From: an uncultured Flavobacteriaceae bacterium
GTDB taxonomy: Bacteria; Bacteroidota; Bacteroidia; Flavobacteriales; Flavobacteriaceae
DNA: 64,000 nt
NCBI GenBank assembly: GCA_947503105.1
Contig: CANNCM010000002.1
Span: forward strand, 329,546-393,545
Direction of reading: 5' to 3'
Each line of letters starts with the position of its first letter. The first letter of the stretch is position 1. Shown one piece after another: positions 1-7,178 of the stretch. The position numbers were made by a program, and so were the translations under genes. Under the pieces are notes generated by a model. It had not been told where the DNA came from and did not search any database. It saw nothing but the letters and a program-made list of their open reading frames with translations.

Positions 1-200
1 GTTTGACCAATCAAATTGGCGAAGAGTTAAAAACAATTTTAGGAACCCACGATGTTGCCGTTGTCATTGACGCCAAACATCTCTGCGTTTCGTCTAGAGG
101 AATAAAGGACGAAACGTCATCAACAGTCACTGCATTTTATAGTGGTGAATTTACCAACTCAGCAAAAATTGCAGAGCTCAATAATTATATAAATTCATAA
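1..200 (+). CDS. folE: GTP cyclohydrolase I, C-terminal part (cut by window edge)
   Basis: GTP cyclohydrolase I makes 7,8-dihydroneopterin triphosphate from GTP, the first step to folates and pterins. Only the last ~65 residues are visible; the frame is open to the left edge, so the TTG at base 3 is not a start. The segment THDVAVVIDAKHLCVSSRGI matches the C-terminal core of FolE, and its Cys corresponds to the second zinc-ligand Cys of the family. It is followed after one base by a small ORF and then an SDR gene, as first visible member of a run ending in a photolyase. Reduced folate is an antenna cofactor of many photolyases, which may explain the linkage (inference). Family assignment is firm. 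Confidence 0.93.
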   Translation, partial: LTNQIGEELKTILGTHDVAVVIDAKHLCVSSRGIKDETSSTVTAFYSGEFTNSAKIAELNNYINS

Positions 201-201
201 T

Positions 202-426
202 ATGAGTCCAGTAGAAAAAGGAGAAGAATTTTTAACGAAAAGTTTAAAATTTAAAAATACAAGCGAAAGAATTGAAGCTTCAAGAGAAGTCAAGGCCTTG
301 ATTCTCGACATCAATGAAATTTACAAAACCAATAAAGATCAAAAATTAATGGATTTGATGAAAGATTTGACATTGATTAAACAGAAGATAGAAAAACGAT
401 TAAAAGGAAGGCCATTAACATCATGA
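202..426 (+). CDS. small hypothetical protein in folE-SDR operon
   Basis: A 74-residue, charged, predicted all-helical protein with no signal peptide, Cys or membrane segment. I do not recognise a family. It starts two bases after the folE stop, and its stop overlaps the next gene's ATG (ATGA), so it is almost certainly translated as part of the same operon. The heptad-like spacing of Leu/Ile in the second half (LMDLMKDLTLIKQKIEKRL) suggests a short coiled coil. Function unknown; the position between folE and a short-chain dehydrogenase is the only clue. Confidence 0.75.
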   Translation: MSPVEKGEEFLTKSLKFKNTSERIEASREVKALILDINEIYKTNKDQKLMDLMKDLTLIKQKIEKRLKGRPLTS

Positions 427-1106
427 AAACAATCATTATTGTCGGCGGTAGCAGAGGCATTGGAAAAGCGAGTATCGAAACGCTTTTGCCCAATAATAAG
501 GTGATCAATATCAGTAGAAATGCACCAGAAGTCGAGCATCAAAATTTAACGCATTACAACTGTGATGTTTTATCTGATGAACTTCCAAATATTGAAGTTG
601 CAGATGGTTTGATCTATTGTCCTGGAAGCATCAATTTGAAACCCTTCAAGAGGTTGAATTTAGAAGATTTTAGAAATGATTTTGAGATCAATGTCATTGG
701 AGCGATCAAAAGTATTCAGGCCTACTCTCCTGCTCTATTAAAGTCGGAGTCTGCTTCAATAGTACTTTTCAGTACAGTTGCGACAGCAATGGGTATGCCA
801 TTTCATGCGAGTGTGGCGACAGCAAAATCCGCTGTTGAAGGTCTTATGAAATCTGTTGCAGCAGATCTTGCACCAAAAGTGAGGGTCAATGCAATTGCGC
901 CAACACTCACAGAAACAGATTTGGCCGCAAAACTTCTACGTAACGAGCGCATGGTAGAAAATACGATCCAAAGACATCCGCTAAAAAAATTCTTAAATCC
1001 AAAAGAAGTAGCAACAATGGTTGACTACTTAATTTCCGATGGATCTAAGTCTATTTCTGGGCAAGTTTTTAAAATGGATTGTGGAATAGTTTCTCTAAAA
1101 GTTTAA
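423..1106 (+). CDS. SDR family protein lacking the catalytic Tyr
   Basis: A 227-residue Rossmann-fold short-chain dehydrogenase/reductase. The N-terminal nucleotide-binding motif GGSRGIG is intact (residues 8-14), as are the YCPGS segment (an NAG-like equivalent), the catalytic-type Ser117 (VLFSTV) and Lys135. Four residues before Lys135, where the SDR active-site Tyr belongs, there is Val131 (HASVATAK). The protein therefore lacks the usual YxxxK proton donor; it may be a divergent reductase or a non-catalytic binding protein. Its ATG overlaps the stop of the preceding ORF by four bases. Linkage to folE suggests a pterin-related substrate, but that is inference. Confidence 0.9.
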   Translation: MKTIIIVGGSRGIGKASIETLLPNNKVINISRNAPEVEHQNLTHYNCDVLSDELPNIEVADGLIYCPGSINLKPFKRLNLEDFRNDFEINVIGAIKSIQAYSPALLKSESASIVLFSTVATAMGMPFHASVATAKSAVEGLMKSVAADLAPKVRVNAIAPTLTETDLAAKLLRNERMVENTIQRHPLKKFLNPKEVATMVDYLISDGSKSISGQVFKMDCGIVSLKV

Positions 1107-1108
1107 GT

Positions 1109-1657
1109 ATGAAAAAATTAAAACTATTGTTTTTGGTTTTATTTATAACAAACCTGAATCAAGCGAAAGCACAACACGATAATACTATGAATATTTACGA
1201 TATTAAAATTAATGCATTAGATGGATCGCCCATAGCGCTGAAGACCTATGAAGGAAAATACATTTTGTTTGTCAATGTAGCCTCCGAATGTGGTTTTACA
1301 AATCAATACGAAGGGTTACAAAAGCTCTACGATACTTACAAAAATGATCTAATGATCATTGGAGTGCCATGCAATCAATTTGGGCAGCAAGAACCTGGAA
1401 GTTCGGAACAAATTCAATCTTTTTGTAAGAAAAATTATGGCGTTACTTTTTTGATGACCGAAAAAATAAAAGTTAAAGGAAAGGACAAACATCCGCTTTA
1501 TGAGTGGCTTACAAATAAAGATTTAAATGGCGTTAAAAGTACTTCTGTAAAATGGAATTTTCAGAAATATATTGTTGGTAGAAATGGTGAATTTATTGAC
1601 TACTTCTATTCAATGACAAAACCCATGAGTAGTAAAATTACAAAATTAATTCAGTAG
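1109..1657 (+). CDS. glutathione peroxidase family protein, exported
   Basis: Thiol peroxidase of the GPx family that reduces H2O2 or lipid hydroperoxides, in bacteria normally using thioredoxin. Start set at the ATG at 1109: the track start at 1079 lies inside the SDR gene, whereas 1109 begins a clean signal peptide (MKKLKLLFLVLFITNLNQAKAQ), so the enzyme probably works in the periplasm. Visible motifs are the peroxidatic Cys in NVASECGFTNQYEGL, the CNQFGQQEPG block with the catalytic Gln, a second Cys in IQSFC that could be the resolving Cys, and the Trp-Asn of KWNFQKY. Length is normal. It lies directly behind the SDR gene in the putative photo-oxidative stress run. Confidence 0.93.
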   Translation: MKKLKLLFLVLFITNLNQAKAQHDNTMNIYDIKINALDGSPIALKTYEGKYILFVNVASECGFTNQYEGLQKLYDTYKNDLMIIGVPCNQFGQQEPGSSEQIQSFCKKNYGVTFLMTEKIKVKGKDKHPLYEWLTNKDLNGVKSTSVKWNFQKYIVGRNGEFIDYFYSMTKPMSSKITKLIQ

Positions 1658-1659
1658 AA

Positions 1660-1830
1660 ATGTTTGGACTATTCAAGAAAAAAACGGAAACTGAGAAATT
1701 GCAAAACCGCTATAAAAAGTTGATGGCAGAATGGCATAATTTGTCTTCTACAGACCGCTCAGCAAGTGATGCAAAATATGCTGAAGCACAAGAGGTTTTG
1801 GACGAAATCGAAAAATTAGAACAACACTAA
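1660..1830 (+). CDS. Lacal_2735 family small protein
   Basis: A 56-residue ORF too short for the supplied track. It begins MFGLFKKKTETEKLQNRYKK and ends in a charged helix (EVLDEIEKLEQH). This pattern matches the small flavobacterial family named Lacal_2735, whose function is unknown. The ATG starts two bases after the GPx stop, which supports translational coupling. No membrane segment or signal peptide; it looks like a soluble helical hairpin. The family name is from memory and was not searched. Confidence 0.8.
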   Translation: MFGLFKKKTETEKLQNRYKKLMAEWHNLSSTDRSASDAKYAEAQEVLDEIEKLEQH

Positions 1831-1935
1831 AGCATCATCGACAAAATTAAAAGCATAAAAATATAGGCCGATATGGTGTTTAAAACTACATCAAGCGAAT
1901 GCTTAGTGTAACAGAAAAAAATAGGAAATAAACAC

Positions 1936-2397
1936 ATGAAATTTACAGCGACATTAATATTGTTTTTAGCTCTGAATTTTGGAGCTTTAGGGATTGGTAC
2001 GTTGCTAATGGGTAATGGCCCAGAGTCGTTGTGGTACACTACATTACATCAAGCCCCTTGGACGCCAATGGGATGGATTTTTGGTGCAGCTTGGACCTGT
2101 GTTATGATTTTCTTTTCTGTTTTTATGACGTTTTTTCTTCAAAATGAAAACATTAAAAAAGTTTGGCTGTTATTTGCTCTACAATTTGTTTTAAATGTGT
2201 CTTGGAATTATGTTTTTTTTAATCAACACCTTGCAGGTCTTGGCCTTTTGATCATTGTTTTACTTACTGCACTGACTTTTTATTTTTTATTCGCCTTCAA
2301 ATCAACATTAAACAATAACCGATATTTTGTTTTGCCTTATTGCCTTTGGCTTTTGATTGCCACATCACTAAATGCTTATATCGTACTTTATAATTAA
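1936..2397 (+). CDS. tspO: TspO/MBR family membrane protein
   Basis: A Trp-rich, five-helix membrane protein of the TspO/translocator family, 153 residues, the usual length. Family signatures visible are WYTTLHQAPWTPMGWIFGAAW in the first loop and second helix, and the Asn/Trp-rich NVSWNYVFF segment. TspO proteins bind porphyrins and are tied to oxidative and light stress responses in bacteria. The gene starts 105 bases after the Lacal_2735 ORF and its stop abuts the ATG of the SRPBCC gene, so it is co-transcribed with that gene and the photolyase. I see no convincing promoter in the 105-base gap. Confidence 0.93.
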   Translation: MKFTATLILFLALNFGALGIGTLLMGNGPESLWYTTLHQAPWTPMGWIFGAAWTCVMIFFSVFMTFFLQNENIKKVWLLFALQFVLNVSWNYVFFNQHLAGLGLLIIVLLTALTFYFLFAFKSTLNNNRYFVLPYCLWLLIATSLNAYIVLYN

Positions 2398-2865
2398 ATG
2401 AAAATATACACTTTACACACCAAACAGAATCTTCCAATTTCTGTAGACGACGCTTGGAAATTCTTGTCCAGTCCAGAAAATTTAAAAACCATCACACCAG
2501 ATTATATGGGGTTCCATATTCTTTCTGGTGCTGACCGTGAGATGTTTCCAGGGCAAATTATTCAATACATCGTTACACCCGTATTAGGCATAAAAACCAA
2601 ATGGGTTACAGAAATTACGCATGTCAAAGACAAGGCATACTTTGTGGATGAGCAGCGTTTTGGTCCATATGCTCTATGGCATCACAAACATTTTATACGT
2701 CCCATTGATGGTGGTGTAGAAATGGAAGATATTGTAGATTACAAATTGCCTTTTGGAGCATTGGGAAGACTAGCGCATCCGATTTTGGTCAAGCCAAAAT
2801 TAAAAGAAATATTTGAGTATCGTCAAAAGAAACTAATTGAACTTTTTGGCCCCTTCAAATCATGA
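2398..2865 (+). CDS. SRPBCC family ligand-binding protein
   Basis: A 155-residue START/Bet v1-like (SRPBCC) protein. The pattern ISVDDAWKFLSSPENLKTITP at the N-terminus and VDYKLPFGALGRLAHP before the C-terminal helix are typical of the branch annotated as cell-division inhibitor or polyketide-cyclase-like. These proteins bind hydrophobic ligands in a helix-grip cavity; the ligand here is unknown. It begins immediately after tspO and overlaps the photolyase start by four bases (ATGA), a tight operon. SRPBCC genes are common neighbours of photolyases in pigmented marine bacteria, so a photoprotective lipid or carotenoid role is possible but unproven. Confidence 0.88.
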   Translation: MKIYTLHTKQNLPISVDDAWKFLSSPENLKTITPDYMGFHILSGADREMFPGQIIQYIVTPVLGIKTKWVTEITHVKDKAYFVDEQRFGPYALWHHKHFIRPIDGGVEMEDIVDYKLPFGALGRLAHPILVKPKLKEIFEYRQKKLIELFGPFKS

Positions 2866-4163
2866 ATCCAACAGCACTATTTTGGTTTAGAAGAGATTTG
2901 CGTTTACATGATCAACATGGGTTGTATCAAGCTTTAAAAGCACACAAAAGCACTCTACTTATTTTTATTTTTGACACCGAAATTCTCGATAACTTAGAAA
3001 AAGATGATGCTCGTGTAGATTTTATTTATCATCAATTAGAGGCACTAAATAAAACACTAGAAAAGTACAACTCTGCTATTCAAACCTATTATGGAAACCC
3101 TTTTAAGATCATTCAAAAATTAACAAAAGAAAATAAGATTGAAGCCGTATATACAAATCATGATTATGAACCTTATGCGATTCAAAGAGATCAAAAAATT
3201 GGTGGGTATTTAAAAGAACATCAAATTGAATTTAATACCTACAAAGATCAGGTTATTTTTGAAAAAAACGAGGTCACAAAAGATGATGGACTACCCTATA
3301 AAGTATTTACGCCATATTCAAAAAAGTGGTTGAGTTTGTTTGAAGAAAATTGCGTTGATCCATTTCCGTGTGAAACACTTTTGGACCATTGTACAAAAAT
3401 TGAATCTCCAATATGGATAGAAATGAAAGCCATGGGCTTTACACCTTCTCCGGTAAAGATTACACCCTATATTTTGGACAAGAATTTGATTGATTTATAT
3501 GAAGAAAAAAGAAACACCCCCTCAGTAGCAGGAACATCTAGACTAGGGCCTCATCTAAGGTTTGGGACTGTAAGTGTGCGTGAGATTGTATCAAAAGCAA
3601 AACAAAGAGACAACATCACATTCTTGAAAGAACTCATTTGGCGTGAATTTTTTATGCAAATATTATGGCATTTTCCGCATACAGTTTCCAAAAGTTTCAA
3701 ACCACAATATGAAGGTATTCAATGGCGAAACAATCAAGAGGAATTTGAAAAATGGTGTGCTGGTAAAACAGGCTACCCGCTTGTCGATGCCGGTATGCGC
3801 GAGTTGAATGCAACAGGGTTTATGCACAATAGAGTGCGTATGTTGGTGGGAAGTTTTTTGTGCAAACACTTACTTATTGATTGGCGTTGGGGCGAGGCCT
3901 ATTTTGCTCAAAAACTTCATGATTTTGAATTATCGAGTAATGTCAGTAATTGGCAATGGGTAGCAGGCTGTGGTGTAGATGCTGCGCCATATTTTAGAAT
4001 TTTTAATCCCACAACGCAAATCACCAAATTTGATAAAGAACATACATACATCAAAAAATGGGTGCCTGAGTATCAGGAGTTTAACTATCCTGCTCCAATT
4101 GTAGATCATAAATTCGCTAGGGAACGTTGCTTAGATACCTATAAAAAAGCCCTGAACAAATAA
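2862..4163 (+). CDS. phrB: cryptochrome/deoxyribodipyrimidine photolyase
   Basis: FAD-dependent photolyase or cryptochrome, 433 residues, the last gene of the run. The N-terminal alpha/beta photolyase domain starts with LFWFRRDLRLHD. The C-terminal FAD-binding domain shows TSRLGPHLRFG, WREFFMQILWHFP, GYPLVDAGMRELNATGFMHN and SNWQWVAG, with the Trp and Asn positions used for electron transfer and flavin contact. This is the pattern of class I CPD photolyases; (6-4) or DASH types would differ. Antenna binding cannot be read from sequence, though folE in the same run fits a folate antenna. Convergent with murA, 11 bases away, with no obvious terminator. Confidence 0.95.
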   Translation: MNPTALFWFRRDLRLHDQHGLYQALKAHKSTLLIFIFDTEILDNLEKDDARVDFIYHQLEALNKTLEKYNSAIQTYYGNPFKIIQKLTKENKIEAVYTNHDYEPYAIQRDQKIGGYLKEHQIEFNTYKDQVIFEKNEVTKDDGLPYKVFTPYSKKWLSLFEENCVDPFPCETLLDHCTKIESPIWIEMKAMGFTPSPVKITPYILDKNLIDLYEEKRNTPSVAGTSRLGPHLRFGTVSVREIVSKAKQRDNITFLKELIWREFFMQILWHFPHTVSKSFKPQYEGIQWRNNQEEFEKWCAGKTGYPLVDAGMRELNATGFMHNRVRMLVGSFLCKHLLIDWRWGEAYFAQKLHDFELSSNVSNWQWVAGCGVDAAPYFRIFNPTTQITKFDKEHTYIKKWVPEYQEFNYPAPIVDHKFARERCLDTYKKALNK

Positions 4164-4174
4164 AAACAAGCGTT

Positions 4175-5488
4175 CTAGGATTCTATACGCTCAATTTTTG
4201 CTCCGATTGCTTTTAATCGTGTATCAATATTTTGATACCCTCTATCAATTTGCTCAATATTATGTATCGTAGAAGTGCCTTTCGCAGAAAGCGCAGCGAT
4301 CAATAATGAGATACCGGCTCTAATATCTGGAGACGTCATCGTTGTGGCTTTTAACTGAGATTTAAAATCATGACCAATAACAGATGCTCTGTGGGGATCG
4401 CAGAGAATAACTTTTGCCCCCATATCTATTAACTTATCAACAAAAAACAAACGGCTTTCAAACATTTTTTGATGAATCAAAACACTACCACGAGCTTGTG
4501 TTGCCACAACTAATATAATACTCAAAAGGTCTGGTGTGAATCCTGGCCATGGTGCATCAGAAATGGTCAAAATAGAGCCGTCTATATAATTTTGAACTTC
4601 ATAACCGTCTTTATGTGCTGGTATATAGATGTCGTCATCTTTACGTTCTACAGTAATTCCTAATTTTCTAAAAACATTTGGAATTACACCCAAATCGTCC
4701 CAACTCACATTTTTTATGGTCAATTCACTTTTTGTCATAGCAGCCAGTCCAATCCAACTTCCAATTTCTATCATGTCTGGAAGCATAGTATGTTCTGTAC
4801 CTCCTAATGAATCGACGCCTTCAATGCTAAGAAGATTAGATCCAATGCCTCTAATTTTGGCCCCCATTCTGTTCAACATTTTGCAAAGTTGTTGCAAATA
4901 GGGCTCGCAAGCTGCATTATAAATTGTTGTTGTGCCATTGGCCAAAACAGCAGCCATAACAATATTGGCAGTACCAGTTACAGAAGCCTCGTCCAAGAGC
5001 ATATATGCCCCTTGTAATTGATCGGATTCAACACCGTAAAAATAATCTTCTTTGTTGTATCTAAACTTCGCTCCGAGTTTTATAAATCCCTCAAAATGAG
5101 TGTCTAAGCGTCTTCTTCCAATTTTATCACCACCGGGTTTTGGAATATAACCCTTACCAAATCGTGTGAGTAAAGGTCCCACAATCATGATTGAACCTCT
5201 TAGCCCAGCACCATCTACTTTAAACTCTGCAGATTCTAGGTATTCTAAATTGATTTGATCGGCTTGAAAAGTGTAAGTACTTTCTGAAAGTTGCTCAATT
5301 CGAACACCCAATTTGCCTAACAAACGGATCAGTTTATTCACATCAATAATATTTGGGATATTGTGAATGGTAATTTTATCTGAAGTAAGCAATACTGCAC
5401 ACAAAATTTGTAGTGCTTCGTTTTTTGCGCCTTGCGGTTGAATTGATCCTTTGAGTTGATGACCGCCTTCTATTCTAAATGACTTCAA
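4175..5488 (-). CDS. murA: UDP-N-acetylglucosamine 1-carboxyvinyltransferase, Cys-to-Asp active site
   Basis: MurA transfers enolpyruvate from PEP to UDP-GlcNAc, the first committed step of peptidoglycan synthesis. Full length at 437 residues; the N-terminal substrate loop QGAKNEALQ and repeated inside-out barrel halves are clear. In the flexible active-site loop the usual PGGC is PGGD: residue 121 is Asp (codon 5126-5128, GAT on the minus strand), aligned with Cys115 of the E. coli enzyme, followed by KIGRRRLD. Cys-to-Asp enzymes are active and are not alkylated by fosfomycin, so intrinsic target-based resistance is predicted. Upstream on the same strand lies the DUF4290 gene, 45 bases away, probably in the same transcript. 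Confidence 0.96.
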   Translation of the reverse strand: MKSFRIEGGHQLKGSIQPQGAKNEALQILCAVLLTSDKITIHNIPNIIDVNKLIRLLGKLGVRIEQLSESTYTFQADQINLEYLESAEFKVDGAGLRGSIMIVGPLLTRFGKGYIPKPGGDKIGRRRLDTHFEGFIKLGAKFRYNKEDYFYGVESDQLQGAYMLLDEASVTGTANIVMAAVLANGTTTIYNAACEPYLQQLCKMLNRMGAKIRGIGSNLLSIEGVDSLGGTEHTMLPDMIEIGSWIGLAAMTKSELTIKNVSWDDLGVIPNVFRKLGITVERKDDDIYIPAHKDGYEVQNYIDGSILTISDAPWPGFTPDLLSIILVVATQARGSVLIHQKMFESRLFFVDKLIDMGAKVILCDPHRASVIGHDFKSQLKATTMTSPDIRAGISLLIAALSAKGTSTIHNIEQIDRGYQNIDTRLKAIGAKIERIES

Positions 5489-5533
5489 TAGATATGGTTT
5501 TGGTGGATTAGTAAATAAACTTATTTTGGTGCT

Positions 5534-6184
5534 CTAATAACGCTTGCGATTTCGAGTGTTTTTTTTCGATTTATTCGATTTTTTATAATTGTTATTCTTC
5601 CGTTGCATTTTTATCAATGTCGTAGAATCTGCCAATTTTTCTTCGGAGTTTCGAATGTCAATAGTGCCATTTGAAAGCTCGAAAAGGTGATTTAAAATGA
5701 CCACATCCTCTACCGTATCTTTATTCCAATTAAGGAATGATTTTTTCATATGATTGGCAATAGTGATTACCAATGCATTTTTCATATCGCCCTCTTCCCA
5801 CGAAGATGCAACATCAATCATCGTTTTAATATTATTACCATAAAAACGATACTTAGGATAGTTTTGCGGATAATGTAAAGGATCGGGTTTTGCATTTAAA
5901 ATTTCTTCTGATGGTTTTTCAAAAGGAGAATCGGCGTCCAATTTGAATTCAGACATGATAAAAAGCTGATCCCATAGTTTGTGCTGAAAATCTGGAACAT
6001 CGCGCAAATGGGGTTGCATATTACCCATTACAGAAATAATGGCTTTTGCCAATCTATTGCGTTCTTCTTTAGAGTCCTGCGCTAAGGCATGATTTATCAT
6101 TTTTTGAATATGGCGCCCATATTCTGGAATGATAAGGTGTTCGCGTTCTGTGTTATATTCGAGTTGGTCTGTAAAAGCTGTCAT
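5534..6184 (-). CDS. DUF4290 domain protein
   Basis: A 216-residue cytoplasmic protein of the DUF4290 family, which is restricted to Bacteroidota. The conserved opening MTAFTDQLEYNTEREHLIIP sets the start at the ATG at 6184; the track's longer start adds an unconserved 15-residue stretch. The body is mostly helical and the last ~25 residues are very basic and Asn/Lys-rich (KKNTRNRKRY), which could contact nucleic acid. Function unknown. It sits directly upstream of murA, an arrangement I recall as common in this phylum, suggesting co-transcription but not a shared role. Confidence 0.9.
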   Translation of the reverse strand: MTAFTDQLEYNTEREHLIIPEYGRHIQKMINHALAQDSKEERNRLAKAIISVMGNMQPHLRDVPDFQHKLWDQLFIMSEFKLDADSPFEKPSEEILNAKPDPLHYPQNYPKYRFYGNNIKTMIDVASSWEEGDMKNALVITIANHMKKSFLNWNKDTVEDVVILNHLFELSNGTIDIRNSEEKLADSTTLIKMQRKNNNYKKSNKSKKNTRNRKRY

Positions 6185-6254
6185 TCTTTGTGTGTACGTT
6201 ATGATCCGCAAAGTACAAAAATTAAACAAAAAAATTGAATTATATAGTAAAGGA

Positions 6255-6548
6255 TTACAATGAGATAACCCCTTCTACATCGCTGCTGATTTGCTTGTAT
6301 TTATCCACAACGGCCTCTGGATTTTTCATGACCACATGTATTGAAATACTAACATAATTCCCTTTTTTAGATACCGTACTATTGATTACTGCACCCAAAT
6401 TATCAAAAACAGATTCTATTTTGTCTATTTTATGTTGTTCTGAGGGAATAATAAATTTGAAAAGATATGCCGTTGGCCACGACGATGTTTCGTAAAGTTG
6501 TGATTTTAATTTTGTATAAAATTCTTCTGAATTATTAGAACTCTGCAT
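6255..6548 (-). CDS. DUF493 family protein
   Basis: A 97-residue ferredoxin-fold protein of the DUF493 (YbeD-like) family, recognised from FKFIIPSEQHKIDKIESVFD and YVSISIHVVMKNPEAV. Members resemble ACT-like regulatory domains but have no settled function. The ATG at 6548 is divergent from the ATPase gene at 6643. Ordinary length, nothing odd. Confidence 0.87.
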   Translation of the reverse strand: MQSSNNSEEFYTKLKSQLYETSSWPTAYLFKFIIPSEQHKIDKIESVFDNLGAVINSTVSKKGNYVSISIHVVMKNPEAVVDKYKQISSDVEGVISL

Positions 6549-6642
6549 AATGTCTAATTTGTGCTACAAATATACAGCAACTCATATTTTTTATTTAACT
6601 TTTAAATCACGAATTTTACACAATTAAGACATAAAAGCTATC

Positions 6643-7173
6643 ATGCCAAAAAAAATAGCACTCATTGGAGGTCCCGCAACAGGAAAAACAACACTAATCG
6701 ACGCTTTAAAAGCGAAAGGATTTTGTTGTATGGATGAAATTTCTAGGCAAATTACCATTGAAGCTCAAAAAAATGGCGTGAAACAACTCTTTTTGGAAGA
6801 TCCAATTTGGTTTAGCAAACAACTGCTGGAAGCTCGTAAAAATCAATTCTTAGTGTCACAAAACTTCAACGAACCATTAGTTTTTTTTGATAGAGGACTT
6901 CCAGATGTAGTTGCCTATTTGGATTATATTAAATCAGATTTTGATCAAGAGTTTATAGCAGTTTGCGAAACCCACAAATACGATCAGGTTTTTATTCTGC
7001 CGCCATGGAAAGCCATTCACAAAACAGATAATGAACGCTATGAATCTTTTGATCAATTAGTAGAAATTCATGAATATCTCAAAAAATGGTACAATAAATT
7101 TGGGTACACTGCTATTGAAATTGAAAAAGGTTCTATTGAAGATCGACTAGAATTTATTCTCGAAAGTATCTAA
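6643..7173 (+). CDS. AAA/P-loop ATPase, kinase-like
   Basis: A 176-residue P-loop NTPase with Walker A GGPATGKTT at residues 9-17. An early Glu-Arg segment (CMDEISRQI) and a lid-like FDRGLPD motif are typical of the AAA_28 group of small predicted kinases/ATPases. The substrate is unknown; members are often annotated as ATP-binding proteins. It is followed after five bases by recQ on the same strand, so the two are probably co-transcribed, and fmt follows with an overlap. No membrane segment or signal peptide. Confidence 0.85.
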   Translation: MPKKIALIGGPATGKTTLIDALKAKGFCCMDEISRQITIEAQKNGVKQLFLEDPIWFSKQLLEARKNQFLVSQNFNEPLVFFDRGLPDVVAYLDYIKSDFDQEFIAVCETHKYDQVFILPPWKAIHKTDNERYESFDQLVEIHEYLKKWYNKFGYTAIEIEKGSIEDRLEFILESI

Positions 7174-7178
7174 ACAAC

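Noticed and set aside
1079-1108. Upstream start of the glutathione peroxidase ORF
   Set aside because: It lies inside the SDR gene and would bury the signal peptide that starts at 1109.
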